IMG/VR virus record: IMGVR_UViG_3300030110_002778
Location: 1-58,603 of that record
DNA length: 58,603 nucleotides
Direction: 5' to 3' (one strand)
Source: a virus
Shown piece after piece: positions 14,311-23,810 of the stretch; position 1 is the stretch's first letter; each line of letters starts with the position of its first letter. Position numbers and translations under genes: made by a program. The notes under the pieces were generated by a model. The model saw nothing but the letters and a program-made list of their open reading frames with translations, searched no databases and was not told the DNA's origin.

Positions 14311-16338
14311 ATGGAAGGTGTTATAGAAGTTAATGGTTTACAATTTAAACTTCCACCAAAACCTAAAAAAAAGGATATTCTTTTTTCTAATCTAAAGAAA
14401 AAGGAACAGAAATGGAAGAGGACCGAGGTGCCCGAAACTTTGTATGAAGAAACAGCGGCACAACACGCTTCTTTTATACAGCAAGAGTTTGACAGAAGAA
14501 AGAATGGTGTTTGGTTTATGAATAACGGTGAGCCAACTTATATAACTGGAGAACATTATTATTATTTAAACTGGTGTAAACTAGATATAGGATACCCTGA
14601 ATATAGAGACAGGGATAGAAGATTTTTTATTTTTTGGGAGATATGTAAGCAGGATGATAATTCCTTTGGAATGGTTATGGTTAAACACCGTAGAGAAGGG
14701 GCTTCCTATAAGGGGGCCGCTATGTTACTTAATGAAATAACCTCTAGATATAATTCACATGGGGGCATTATAAGTAAAACAGGTGTGGATGCTAAAGCGT
14801 TATTTACAGATAAGCTTGTATATATGTTTAGGCAACTACCTTTCTTTTTTCAACCTATTATAGATGGTAGTGACAATCCTAAAAGCACATTAAGTTTTAA
14901 CGCTCCTGGACAAAAAATATCTAAGAATTTTAAAAAGATAGTAAAGTCAGAAGCTTTAAATAGTAAGGTGGATTGGAGAAATACAAAAGATAACTCTTAT
15001 GACTCTGTAAAGTTGGTTAGATATTTGTGTGATGAGGGTGGTAAATGGGTAGATGCAAACGTAGAAAAGAACTGGCAGGTAGTTCGTTCTTGTTTAACGT
15101 TAGGTGATAAAATTATAGGAAAGTGTTTTATGCCAACTACAGTAAATGAGATGGCTGATTCTGGAGGAGAAAATTTTAAGAATATATGGGATGATAGTGA
15201 TATAGAAGAGAGAGATGGTAATGGTAGAACTAGGTCTGGTATGTATAGTTATTTTACTCCAGCTTATGATGGGTACGAAGGGTTTATAGATGAGTATGGT
15301 ATGTCTGTTATAGATACACCAACAAAAGAACAGGCTAAGTTTATAGGAAAAGATATAGGAGCAAAAGAATATCTTCAAAATATTAGAGAGGCTTATAAAG
15401 GTAATACAACTAAATTATCTGAAGAGAAAAGACAAAGACCATTTTCAGTAGAGGAGGCTTTTAGAAACGATTCTTTACATAGCCCATTTGATGTTGAGAG
15501 AATATATCAACAAATGGATTATAATGAGGTTGCTGAAAACATGACTGTTAAAGGAGATTTTGTTTGGAGTAAAGGTGTTCAAGACACAGAGGTTAAGTGG
15601 ATACCTAACGCTAAAGGTAAATGGGAAATGGCTTGGTTGCCACCAGATGAAAGAAGAAATAATATAAAAATAAAGGGAACTAGAAAGTTTCCTGGTAATG
15701 ATATAGAGCTGGTTGCTGGCTGTGACCCTTATGACCATGACACAACAACAGATGGTAGAAGGTCAGATGCAGCTTGCTATGTATATAAAAAATTCACAAT
15801 GATGGATGATTTTTCAAACGTCTTTGTTTGTGAATATATAGCTAGACCTCCTAAAGCAGAAATGTTTTATGAGGATATGGTAAAAACTTGTATTTATTAT
15901 GGTTGTTCTATATTAGTAGAAAACAACAAAATAGGTATAATAAAATATTTTGAGAGAAGGGGGTATGGAGAGTATTTAATGGAAAGACCAGAATCTACTC
16001 ATACAGACTCAAGTAGAAAGCAACAAGCTAAAGGTATACCGAGTACGGGTGTTGCTGTATTGAACGCACAAACAGAAGCTGTGGCTTCTTATGTGTATGA
16101 TTATGTGGGTTTAAACCCAGAGACAGGAGATATGGGTAGATGTTATTTTAATAGGCTATTAGATGATTGGAGTAGATTTGAGCCAGATAATAGAACAAAA
16201 TATGATGCTACGGTAGCTTCTAGTTTAGCTTTATTAGCGTCTCAAAAACACGTATTAAAAAAAGAAATAAAAGTTGTACCTTTGACTTTTATAAAAAGAT
16301 TTAGCAATAGAGGGTTAACATCAAAAAGAATTAAATGA
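14311..16338 (+). CDS. terL: Terminase large subunit (packaging ATPase-nuclease)
   Basis: 675 aa. The motor cuts concatemers and pumps DNA into proheads. N-terminal ATPase: YITGEHYYYLNWCK at 77-90, a variant Walker A in HRREGASYKGA (126-136, no canonical GKT/S), Walker B RYLCDEGGKW with D241-E242, and the motif-III-like CFMPTTVNEM (272-281). C-terminal RNase H-fold nuclease: AGCDPYDHD with D472, E537 in LVENN, and KYDATVAS with D632. It overlaps the portal start by 4 bp (ATGA). No small subunit is recognised. The overall motif order makes the call firm despite the odd P-loop. Confidence 0.9.
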   Translation: MEGVIEVNGLQFKLPPKPKKKDILFSNLKKKEQKWKRTEVPETLYEETAAQHASFIQQEFDRRKNGVWFMNNGEPTYITGEHYYYLNWCKLDIGYPEYRDRDRRFFIFWEICKQDDNSFGMVMVKHRREGASYKGAAMLLNEITSRYNSHGGIISKTGVDAKALFTDKLVYMFRQLPFFFQPIIDGSDNPKSTLSFNAPGQKISKNFKKIVKSEALNSKVDWRNTKDNSYDSVKLVRYLCDEGGKWVDANVEKNWQVVRSCLTLGDKIIGKCFMPTTVNEMADSGGENFKNIWDDSDIEERDGNGRTRSGMYSYFTPAYDGYEGFIDEYGMSVIDTPTKEQAKFIGKDIGAKEYLQNIREAYKGNTTKLSEEKRQRPFSVEEAFRNDSLHSPFDVERIYQQMDYNEVAENMTVKGDFVWSKGVQDTEVKWIPNAKGKWEMAWLPPDERRNNIKIKGTRKFPGNDIELVAGCDPYDHDTTTDGRRSDAACYVYKKFTMMDDFSNVFVCEYIARPPKAEMFYEDMVKTCIYYGCSILVENNKIGIIKYFERRGYGEYLMERPESTHTDSSRKQQAKGIPSTGVAVLNAQTEAVASYVYDYVGLNPETGDMGRCYFNRLLDDWSRFEPDNRTKYDATVASSLALLASQKHVLKKEIKVVPLTFIKRFSNRGLTSKRIK

Positions 16339-18863
16339 AAATACTAGACAATAACTCTGAGTTCAAAACTATAGGCGGGTATCCTAGCCCATTTGTTTCT
16401 AATGAAGAAAAACTAAAACCTGAATATGGTTTACAATATTTTAAGAAAATGTATTCTGATTGGGATAAAAGTAGTCACTACAACTATGCCGATAAAAGAA
16501 AAACATATAACATGTGTAGACAATATGCTGAAGGTAATCAAGGTATAGCAAAATATAAAGATTTATTAGATGTACAAGGAGATAGTTCTTATATGAATAT
16601 AGACTGGACTCCAGTTTCTATTATTCCTAAGTTTGTTGATGTTATATGTGGAGAGATGATTAATCAAGAGTATGAGATTAAAGCTAGTGCTATTGACCCT
16701 GTATCTGAAGATAAAAAGCAAAAAGATGAGTCTAGTTATCGTGTTAATATGATGAATAAAGACCACATGAAAAGAGCTGGTGAGATAATGGGTGGTGATT
16801 TTTCAGCTAAAGGATTTACTCCTGAAAACGAAGATGAGTTAAATCTTTACATGAATCTTAATTATAAGCAAGCGCATGAAATAGCTTTAGAGCAAGGAAT
16901 AGAGTTTGTTTTAAATTTAAACGATTTTAAAGAAACTAGAAAAAGAATAATAAGGGACTTAGTTGTAGTTGGTCAAGCTGCATTAAAAACTTACATAGAC
17001 CCTTCTACTGGTGTTAAAGTAAAATATGTAGACCCAGAAAATTTAATAACTTCTTATACAACTTCTCCAGACTTTAAAGATATAAAGCATGTAGGAGAGA
17101 TATATTCTGTAACTATAGGTGAATTAAAAAGAATGGCAGGCGACCAGTTTACTGATGAGCAATATGAAGAGATAGCAGAGAGTTATGGTAAAAAGCCTAA
17201 AAACACAGAGTTTCAAGGTTTTAGCGCTACAGGAATGTATGGTCAAGAATACGATAGATTCTCAGTGCAAATACTTGACGCAGAGTTTATTACAACTTAC
17301 GATGTAAATTACGAAAAGAAACAAAATGTTTTTGGTGGTTATTCTGTAAGAAAAAGAAAATCAAACTACGAGCCATCTAAAAAATCTAAAACAAAAAGAG
17401 AAAAAGTAAACGGCACAGTTAAGATAGTTTATTCTGGAAAATATATAGTAGGCACAGATTATATATTTGATTATGGTTTAGCTAAAAATATGATGAGGCC
17501 TAAATCAAATTTAGCAGAAACAAAGTTGTCTTATATGATATATGCTCCTAATATAAGAGACATGAAAGTAGTTTCATTGTGTCAAAGAATGATTCCTTTT
17601 GCGGACCAGATACAATTAGCTCACTTAAAACTACAGCATGTGTTAGCAAAAGCTAGGCCAAAAGGTGCTGCTTTTGAAATAGGAGCTTTAGAAAATGTAT
17701 CAAAAGGAGATGGAGGAACTTTTACTCCTTTAGAGCTACAAGAGATATATGACCAAACAGGTAATATATATTATAGAAGATTAGATGATGATGGTATGCA
17801 GACATCTACTATGCCTATACAAGAATTAGAAAATGGTATAGGTAGAGAGATGATGCAATTAATACAAGTTTACAATCATAACTTACAACTAATTAGAGAT
17901 GTAACTGGTATAAACGAGGTTAGAGAGGGAGCGAAGCCATCAAGTGAAGCTTTAGTAGGTATACAAAAACTACAATTATTAGCGTCTAATAACGCTACTA
18001 GACAAATAAATGAAGGTTATTTAAATATAGTAAAATCTTTAGGAGAGTGTGTTTCTATGAGACTACAAGATATATTTCAATTTAAAAAACCATTAAAAGG
18101 ATATACTTCTGCATTAGGAGATAATACTATACAAAAAATAAAAAAAGGTAAAGATTTATCTATTTATGATTTTGGTATAACTCTTGAAGTTGCTCCAGAT
18201 GAACAAGAGAAACAAATACTAGAGCAAAACATTCAGATGTCTATATCTCAAAAAGAGCTTAGAATTGAAGATGCTATTTTAATAAGAGGCCTTAAGAATG
18301 TTAAATTAGCTAATCAAATGTTAATTCTTAGAAGAAAGAAATATCAAGAAGAGTTAATGCAACAAGCTCAAAAGAACTCACAAATGCAAGCTCAACAGCA
18401 ACAACAAGCTACTATGGCTGCTTCACAAGGAAGACAACAAGAGGAGCAAGTTAAGGCTCAATTAGAGCAAGTTAAAATGAAAGCTAAATTACAATCAGAA
18501 CAAGAATTGTTAAAACTAGAATATAAGTTAAAAGCAGATTTTGAGAAGCAAATGCACCAATTTAAAATGGAGCAAATGTCTTTAGCTAATGAAGGTAAAG
18601 TTGATGCTAATGAGGTAATGGGTGAATCTAGACAAAAGTCTATTGAGTCTAGTGCTCAGTTTCAATCAAAAATGATTGAGCAAAGAAAAGGACAAGGTGG
18701 TATTATAGGTTCTGGTAGAGATAAAGACTCTATGTATAGTGGAAGAAGGGCGGCTATGGATAAAGGTGAAGAAATGAGGCCACAAATACCTGGTTCTTTT
18801 TTAATGGGAGGAGAGCCTGGTGATATGGAAAACATGGATAAAGAAACTCCTATTTCGGGGTAA
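16335..18863 (+). CDS. Portal protein
   Basis: 842 aa. It follows terminase with a 4-bp overlap and precedes scaffold and capsid genes, the standard portal position. The core shows portal-type segments: WTPVSIIPKFVDVICGEMIN near 92-111, DVTGINEVREGAKPSSEALV near 520-540 with the conserved TGI..xxG turn, and long helices around it. Residues about 650-790 are a Gln-rich coiled coil that would form the barrel or crown. The C-terminus has GSFLMGGEPGDM, again an aromatic-xx-GG motif. The dodecameric ring would form the DNA channel and dock the terminase. Confidence 0.85.
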   Translation: MKILDNNSEFKTIGGYPSPFVSNEEKLKPEYGLQYFKKMYSDWDKSSHYNYADKRKTYNMCRQYAEGNQGIAKYKDLLDVQGDSSYMNIDWTPVSIIPKFVDVICGEMINQEYEIKASAIDPVSEDKKQKDESSYRVNMMNKDHMKRAGEIMGGDFSAKGFTPENEDELNLYMNLNYKQAHEIALEQGIEFVLNLNDFKETRKRIIRDLVVVGQAALKTYIDPSTGVKVKYVDPENLITSYTTSPDFKDIKHVGEIYSVTIGELKRMAGDQFTDEQYEEIAESYGKKPKNTEFQGFSATGMYGQEYDRFSVQILDAEFITTYDVNYEKKQNVFGGYSVRKRKSNYEPSKKSKTKREKVNGTVKIVYSGKYIVGTDYIFDYGLAKNMMRPKSNLAETKLSYMIYAPNIRDMKVVSLCQRMIPFADQIQLAHLKLQHVLAKARPKGAAFEIGALENVSKGDGGTFTPLELQEIYDQTGNIYYRRLDDDGMQTSTMPIQELENGIGREMMQLIQVYNHNLQLIRDVTGINEVREGAKPSSEALVGIQKLQLLASNNATRQINEGYLNIVKSLGECVSMRLQDIFQFKKPLKGYTSALGDNTIQKIKKGKDLSIYDFGITLEVAPDEQEKQILEQNIQMSISQKELRIEDAILIRGLKNVKLANQMLILRRKKYQEELMQQAQKNSQMQAQQQQQATMAASQGRQQEEQVKAQLEQVKMKAKLQSEQELLKLEYKLKADFEKQMHQFKMEQMSLANEGKVDANEVMGESRQKSIESSAQFQSKMIEQRKGQGGIIGSGRDKDSMYSGRRAAMDKGEEMRPQIPGSFLMGGEPGDMENMDKETPISG

Positions 18864-18903
18864 AATAATTTTATAAAATTTACAGATATATATAAATATT
18901 TTA

Positions 18904-18911
18904 TATATTTG
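18904..18911 (+). promoter_or_regulatory. -7 box upstream of the scaffold/capsid genes
   Basis: TATATTTG, 33 nt before the ATG at 18945, in the gap after the portal gene. No good TTTG is found 19 bp upstream. The leader is built of TTTAA repeats, as before several strongly expressed genes here. It would boost capsid-gene expression. Confidence 0.55.
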
Positions 18912-18944
18912 CAAAAATAGAAGTTTAATTTAATTTAATTTATT

Positions 18945-20111
18945 ATGGTAAAAGATGATATTGGGGACATCATAACGGAAGGTTTCGGAGGTGAAATCGT
19001 TCCTGGTGGTAGTTCAGAAGAGCAAAAGTCCAACGTTGTTGACCTTTCTGCTAACACAGAAAACACAGCTAATGTTGAACAAACCCCCGAACCAGCTCAA
19101 CAAGAAACTGAACCAGCTATCGAAAAAGAAAGTTCTTTAAATAATGAATCCGCTCAAGAACAAGGGCAACAACCTGAGGAAACAGTTAAATCTGAACCTG
19201 AGGCTGAATCAGAGAGTGAGTCTGAAAGTTCGGAAGAACCTACAGAACCAGTTAGTGATGAAGAGTTATTAGAGGTGCTTAACGAGGAGTTTAGTACGGA
19301 ATTTAAAACTTTATCAGATTTTGATGAGGCACTAGATAACAAAGGAGTTACATTTGCTAGCGAACAGTTAGAAAAAATGAACGAGTTTGTTCAAAAAACA
19401 GGTAGAAGTGTTTCTGATTATATCAGAACGCAGGAAGTTGACTATAAAGAAATGGAAGATGCTGTTTTAATGAAGGAATATTTAAAAGTAAATAATCCTG
19501 AATTAAACGAAAAAGAAATTGATTTATATTACAACTCTACCTACAAGACGAACAAAGATAAGTTTTCTGAAGATGACGTTGCACTTGGTAAAATTCAACT
19601 TAAGAAGGACGTAAAAGCGGCTAGGAAAGAAATGATGGATTTGCAAGAATCTTACAAAATGCCAGTTCCTGATGAAGAAACAGGCATGACTCAAGAGGAA
19701 GCAAGTAAATTAAGAAGTGACTGGCTTACTGATATGGACGAACAAGTTGAAGACCTTGATTCTGTGTCTTTCGCAATAAACGATACAGGAGAGCAGTTTG
19801 ATTTTAAACTAACTTCTGAACATAAGAAGCAAATTAAAAGTCAAAACAGCAATCTTGATAAGTATTTCGATAGATATATTGATGCAGAAACTGGCAACTG
19901 GGACTACGATAAACTAAACCTAGATATGTTTATACGAGATAATTTTGATGAAATTATTAGAAGTGTAGCAAATCAATACAGGTCAAAGGGTACCGAACAG
20001 GTCATAACTGAAATTAAAAACCCATCCTATAACGTAGAACAAAAGAGGCCAACTGTTGAGAAAAAGTCTATTATGGAACAGATTCAGGATAAAATATTTG
20101 GAGAAGACTAA
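18945..20111 (+). CDS. Probable scaffolding / capsid assembly protein
   Basis: 388 aa, very acidic. Residues 20-110 are low complexity (Glu/Gln/Ser/Pro, e.g. EPEAESESESESSEEPTEPV), followed by helices (residues ~110-260) and a C-terminal segment that ends basic. It lies between portal and major capsid protein with its own promoter. The position, acidity and helicity are those of scaffolding proteins, which fill the prohead and leave before DNA entry. No protease domain is visible. Direct family recognition is lacking, so the call rests on context. Confidence 0.75.
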   Translation: MVKDDIGDIITEGFGGEIVPGGSSEEQKSNVVDLSANTENTANVEQTPEPAQQETEPAIEKESSLNNESAQEQGQQPEETVKSEPEAESESESESSEEPTEPVSDEELLEVLNEEFSTEFKTLSDFDEALDNKGVTFASEQLEKMNEFVQKTGRSVSDYIRTQEVDYKEMEDAVLMKEYLKVNNPELNEKEIDLYYNSTYKTNKDKFSEDDVALGKIQLKKDVKAARKEMMDLQESYKMPVPDEETGMTQEEASKLRSDWLTDMDEQVEDLDSVSFAINDTGEQFDFKLTSEHKKQIKSQNSNLDKYFDRYIDAETGNWDYDKLNLDMFIRDNFDEIIRSVANQYRSKGTEQVITEIKNPSYNVEQKRPTVEKKSIMEQIQDKIFGED

Positions 20112-20142
20112 TTAAAATAATAATAACTTAAAAATTTAAAAA

Positions 20143-21600
20143 ATGGCAACAGTAAATTTAGCTTCTGGTATGGTCCTTCAGCCTACCTCTGTTATGCAAG
20201 CGACTACAGAAAACTACGTTAGTTCGCTTACAGCAACATCAGGTGAGTTACATAAAAGAGACGTATCAGAAAAATTAATTAAAAGATATGGAGACCAAGG
20301 TATTACAGGTCTTCTAGAGTTAATGGGGTCAAAAGCTCCAGTTTCTCAAACAAACTTTGAACACTACGAAGAGGCTTTTCGTCATAACGACTTAACAGTT
20401 CAAATCGTAGCTTCAGGTGGTAACGCAGGTGCTTCAGCAGGTGGTACAGACGCTATAGATGTGGATGAAATCACTAATACAGACACAAACGACTTTTCAA
20501 ATCATCACCCATTAAGAGTTGGTGACATCGTTTTGTTTGCTGATGGAGATATGGCATACGTAACAGTAAGAGGTGCTCAAGGCACTGAGACTGCTACAAT
20601 GATTCCTTTAACTACTTGGGGATATGATAAGGCGGTTAACACTGATTATGTAATTAGTATTATTGGTAACGCTTATCCAGAAAAATCTGGACAACCTGAA
20701 TCAGTTATGCCTTTATTACACGAATACAAAAACAATGTAATGATTCTTAAAGATTCATTTGAAGTTTCAGGTTCTGAAGCTACAAACGTTGTTTACGTAA
20801 AAGTTGATAATGAAAAAATGGGCTCAGGATACCTTTGGTACTTAAAAGGTGAAGCTGATACATACAAAAGATTTTTAGACTACTGTGAGTTACAACTTAT
20901 CTTAGGTAAGAAAATAACTAACACAACTGCTCTACAAAACTCTTCTGTTTCAGCTACTATTGACGGTGTGTCTCAATCATTAGAAACTCTTAGAACTACA
21001 GAAGGTTTATTTGACTTTGTAGAAAATAAGGGACAGTCAATGGATTTAGGTTCATCTTCAATCACTATGGCTGACTTTGATGCGATGGTAAAATCATTAG
21101 ATAAATATAGAGGTGCAAAAGAATACTGTATATATGCAGGTATTAATTTGTCTCTAGATATTGATGATTTATTAGCTTCTCAAGGTGCTTATGCTGCGGG
21201 TGGTGCTAACTATGGTACTTTCCAAAACAGTAAAGATATGGCGTTAAATCTAGGATTTAATTCATTCTCAAGAGGTGGATATACATTCCATAAGAAAACT
21301 TATGATTTGTTAAATCACCCTAAGTTAACTGCTATGACAGGTTCTAATTATCCAGGATACGGTATTTGTATTCCTATGGATATGCAGAAAGACGCTAAGA
21401 GTGGAGATAAAATTCCTTCATTAAGAATGCGTTATAAAGCTGCTAACGGTTATTCAAGAGAGATGGAACACTGGTTAACAGGTTCTGCGATTCTACAGAA
21501 TAAAACAGAAACAATGGATAGACTTAAATCTCACTATAGAACTGAGAGAGGTTTTGAAGGGTTTGCTGCGAATCGTTACATGTTAATCAAGAAATCTTAA
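20143..21600 (+). CDS. Major capsid protein
   Basis: 485 aa. Near the N-terminus KLIKRYGDQGITGLLELMGS followed by QTNFEHYEEAFRH resembles the start of crAss-like and Cellulophaga phage capsid proteins, as recalled. The rest is beta-rich with an inserted region at about 90-160, then helix-rich segments (FDAMVKSLDKYRGAKEYC) as in HK97-fold proteins. It follows the scaffold-like gene and is followed by a small capsid-sized protein. No cleavable delta domain is obvious. The HK97 fold is inferred. Confidence 0.85.
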   Translation: MATVNLASGMVLQPTSVMQATTENYVSSLTATSGELHKRDVSEKLIKRYGDQGITGLLELMGSKAPVSQTNFEHYEEAFRHNDLTVQIVASGGNAGASAGGTDAIDVDEITNTDTNDFSNHHPLRVGDIVLFADGDMAYVTVRGAQGTETATMIPLTTWGYDKAVNTDYVISIIGNAYPEKSGQPESVMPLLHEYKNNVMILKDSFEVSGSEATNVVYVKVDNEKMGSGYLWYLKGEADTYKRFLDYCELQLILGKKITNTTALQNSSVSATIDGVSQSLETLRTTEGLFDFVENKGQSMDLGSSSITMADFDAMVKSLDKYRGAKEYCIYAGINLSLDIDDLLASQGAYAAGGANYGTFQNSKDMALNLGFNSFSRGGYTFHKKTYDLLNHPKLTAMTGSNYPGYGICIPMDMQKDAKSGDKIPSLRMRYKAANGYSREMEHWLTGSAILQNKTETMDRLKSHYRTERGFEGFAANRYMLIKKS

Positions 21601-21627
21601 TTATTAACCTTATAAACTTTATATAAA

Positions 21628-22014
21628 ATGGAGAAATATTTTTATTTTAGAAAAGATGCGACAGTCTCAAATGATGATGACCAAGTTGCTGGTTCAAATG
21701 CTGTCAAAGTCTCAGACTTGATTAGTATGGAATCTAGTGCTGATGGTGCAATTATTATGAGATTCAACCCAAGAATGAACGCTTTTGCTGCTGGAGGTAA
21801 TGCTGCTGCAGATGCAGATAACATAACAGATACGTTAACGTTATCTTGTGCTGACTTCACGCAGAGAACAGTAATGGAAAACATTCTTAATGCTATTGCT
21901 AAACCAACTATTGCTGGTCATTCAAACTTAATTGTTTTGTTTGATGCTAGAGTTGGTGATGGTATAGATGGCATAACAGATGTTGTTACTGCTGTAGCTG
22001 CTGCTCAAGCATAA
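21628..22014 (+). CDS. Small virion protein, possible capsid auxiliary
   Basis: 128 aa, Ala/Asp-rich with alternating beta-like segments (MEKYFYFRKDATVSNDDDQV, SNLIVLFDARVGDGIDGITD). It follows the capsid gene by 27 bp and ends before a strong hairpin, so it is made with the capsid protein. A decoration or minor capsid role is likely from position only. Confidence 0.65.
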   Translation: MEKYFYFRKDATVSNDDDQVAGSNAVKVSDLISMESSADGAIIMRFNPRMNAFAAGGNAAADADNITDTLTLSCADFTQRTVMENILNAIAKPTIAGHSNLIVLFDARVGDGIDGITDVVTAVAAAQA

Positions 22015-22069
22015 TTCTAATTAACAACTGTCTTGAAATGATATATAGGCAGAATAAAGAACACATTAA

Positions 22070-22092
22070 GGAGGGGGAGTTTCTCCTCCTCC
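22070..22092 (+). terminator. Strong hairpin after the capsid genes
   Basis: GGAGGGGGAG (22070-22079), loop TTT and CTCCTCCTCC (22083-22092) pair over 10 bp with one G-U. The following tract is AAAATGTTTTAATTTT, not a pure T-run, so it may be a partial terminator or an mRNA-stabilising 3' hairpin that keeps capsid mRNA abundant. Confidence 0.6.
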
Positions 22093-22131
22093 AAAATGTT
22101 TTAATTTTAATTTAATTTAATTTTTAATATA

Positions 22132-23040
22132 ATGACAAAAGAAAAAAATACTACAACAAAGACTGCGGAGCCAATGTCGATAAAGACAGTTGTAAACCCC
22201 GTAGCAGATAAGCCGAAAAAAACAAATACTCACGGCATAAAAAATCTTAATATATCTAGAAAAAAAGAATCTAAACCAGCTATGTATCAGTTAATGAAAA
22301 ATGGTGGTAAGGATAGTAGAGGTAAAATAATATATCCAGTTGTTTATATGGTAAAGGCTGAGGATATTATTTATGACCCAGAAAAAGATATAAATAGAAA
22401 AATTAGATATATACCTGGAGAAGTTTCTATATTTGAAGATGAACAAAAAGATGATGCAAAAGTAAAATCTCCAATAACTTTTAGTAATGGGTTTTTAATG
22501 GTAGATAAAACCAACCCTACTTTAAGAAAGTATTTAGACATGTGTAATGCTAATTACAGTAACCCTAATAGAAGTAAAAATTCTGGGGCTGCTTTTAAAT
22601 TACTTAATAGTGAAGAAAAAGCTAAAAAGAACATTGATAAAATGATGGTAGAGCTTGATGCTGTAAGGTCATCTTTAGAAATGCCTCTTGAAAAATTAAT
22701 TGGTTACGCTAAAGTTTTAGGTGTGAATACAAACAAATCAACTGATGAAATCAGATATGATATGAAGATGTTAGCCCAAAAAGACCCACATGGTTTCATG
22801 GGGGGCATGAACGACCCTAAAACAGAGTTAAAAGAAATTTTATTAAAAGCTAATGAATATAGAATTATTAGTTTAGGTAAAGGTAATGTATCATGGATAA
22901 AGGGAGACCAGAGACCTGTTATAACTCACGTTCCACTAGGTGTAAAAGCTATTGACCACATGGCTGAATATTGCATGTCTGGCAAGGGTGAATCTGTGTT
23001 GGAGCACATAAAACTTCAACTAGAACGCTTAGAGGGATAA
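22132..23040 (+). CDS. Conserved virion-module protein, function unknown
   Basis: 302 aa. The N-terminal 50 residues are basic and disordered. The middle has IRYIPGEVSIFEDEQKDD followed by ITFSNGFLMVDKTNPTLRKY, a beta-rich module of a type I recall next to phage capsid genes. The C-terminal half is helical (SLEMPLEKLIGYAKVLGVNT). It lies between capsid and connector genes and is closed by a strong terminator. A head-completion or internal role is possible. Confidence 0.65.
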   Translation: MTKEKNTTTKTAEPMSIKTVVNPVADKPKKTNTHGIKNLNISRKKESKPAMYQLMKNGGKDSRGKIIYPVVYMVKAEDIIYDPEKDINRKIRYIPGEVSIFEDEQKDDAKVKSPITFSNGFLMVDKTNPTLRKYLDMCNANYSNPNRSKNSGAAFKLLNSEEKAKKNIDKMMVELDAVRSSLEMPLEKLIGYAKVLGVNTNKSTDEIRYDMKMLAQKDPHGFMGGMNDPKTELKEILLKANEYRIISLGKGNVSWIKGDQRPVITHVPLGVKAIDHMAEYCMSGKGESVLEHIKLQLERLEG

Positions 23041-23061
23041 TCGGTATTACCCTAATAAAAG

Positions 23062-23092
23062 AGGAGGTTCGTTTGCGACCTCCTTTTTTTTT
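23062..23092 (+). terminator. Intrinsic terminator after the capsid operon
   Basis: AGGAGGT (23062-23068) and ACCTCCT (23078-23084) form the stem, with an inner CG/CG pair around a TTTG loop, followed by a T-run to 23092. It ends the capsid operon and overlaps the next promoter. Confidence 0.9.
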
Positions 23093-23102
23093 GTTATATT
23101 TG
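23072..23102 (+). promoter_or_regulatory. Promoter whose -33 box is the terminator loop
   Basis: TTTG (23072-23075), a 19-bp spacer and TATATTTG (23095-23102), 15 nt before the ATG at 23118. The -33 TTTG is the apical loop of the terminator hairpin, so termination and re-initiation use the same 40 bp. Confidence 0.75.
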
Positions 23103-23117
23103 TTTAAAATTAACAAT

Positions 23118-23810
23118 ATGACAATAAACGAATTGTATCAATGGGTTCAGTTTATGGCTAACAAAGAGCAAAGGGGTTTTATAAAACCTTCTGAGTTTAA
23201 TTTATTAGCAGGGCGTGCTCAACTTGATATTATACAGGATAGATACGGGAAGTATACTTTGTCTGGAAACCCAGCTACTGGTGGTTATTCTCAGACTCAT
23301 TCAGCTATGGATGATATAAGAACTGTTGTAGAAAGAGCTGATTTGTCTTTTTCTTCAGCAAATAATGGTGCTTGGTCTTATCCTTCTGATATGTTATATT
23401 TTTTAAAATTAGAATACGAAGGTAATACTGTTGAGATACTAACTCAAGACCAGTTAAGGTCTAGATTAAACAGTGAGTTGTTACCACCTACATTTCAAAG
23501 TCCTGTAGCTGCCATGATAGATGATGGTTTTGAAATATTTACGACAGATACTTTAGAGGCTTCTGGAGGTAATGTTAGGTGTACATATATAAAAAACCCA
23601 AACACAAACTCTGCTCCTAACTGGACATTTACTGTTGTTAACGGAATGACTGTGTTTGAATCTACATCTCAAACTCAAAATTTATTATTACCAGAACATA
23701 CTCATAATGAGATAGCTCAAAGAATGTTATCTTATATAGGAATAAACTTAAGAGAAACAGCTGTAAGTCAATACGGAGACGTAAAAACAAAAGATAAAGA
23801 AATTTCATAA
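23118..23810 (+). CDS. Head-tail connector / ring-type protein
   Basis: 230 aa from ATG at 23118. A longer upstream frame would run through the terminator and promoter, so it is rejected. It begins MTINELYQWVQFMANKEQRG and ends with LLLPEHTHNEIAQRMLSYIG and INLRE, a layout seen in connector or ring proteins of crAss-like podophages. It is first in a four-gene set leading to the giant hub protein, which fits a neck protein that seals the portal. Function inferred from position and style. Confidence 0.65.
   Translation: MTINELYQWVQFMANKEQRGFIKPSEFNLLAGRAQLDIIQDRYGKYTLSGNPATGGYSQTHSAMDDIRTVVERADLSFSSANNGAWSYPSDMLYFLKLEYEGNTVEILTQDQLRSRLNSELLPPTFQSPVAAMIDDGFEIFTTDTLEASGGNVRCTYIKNPNTNSAPNWTFTVVNGMTVFESTSQTQNLLLPEHTHNEIAQRMLSYIGINLRETAVSQYGDVKTKDKEIS

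Noticed and set aside
23073-23117. 15-residue N-terminal extension of the connector gene
   Set aside because: It would be encoded by the terminator stem-loop, T-run and promoter; ATG at 23118 follows the promoter properly.
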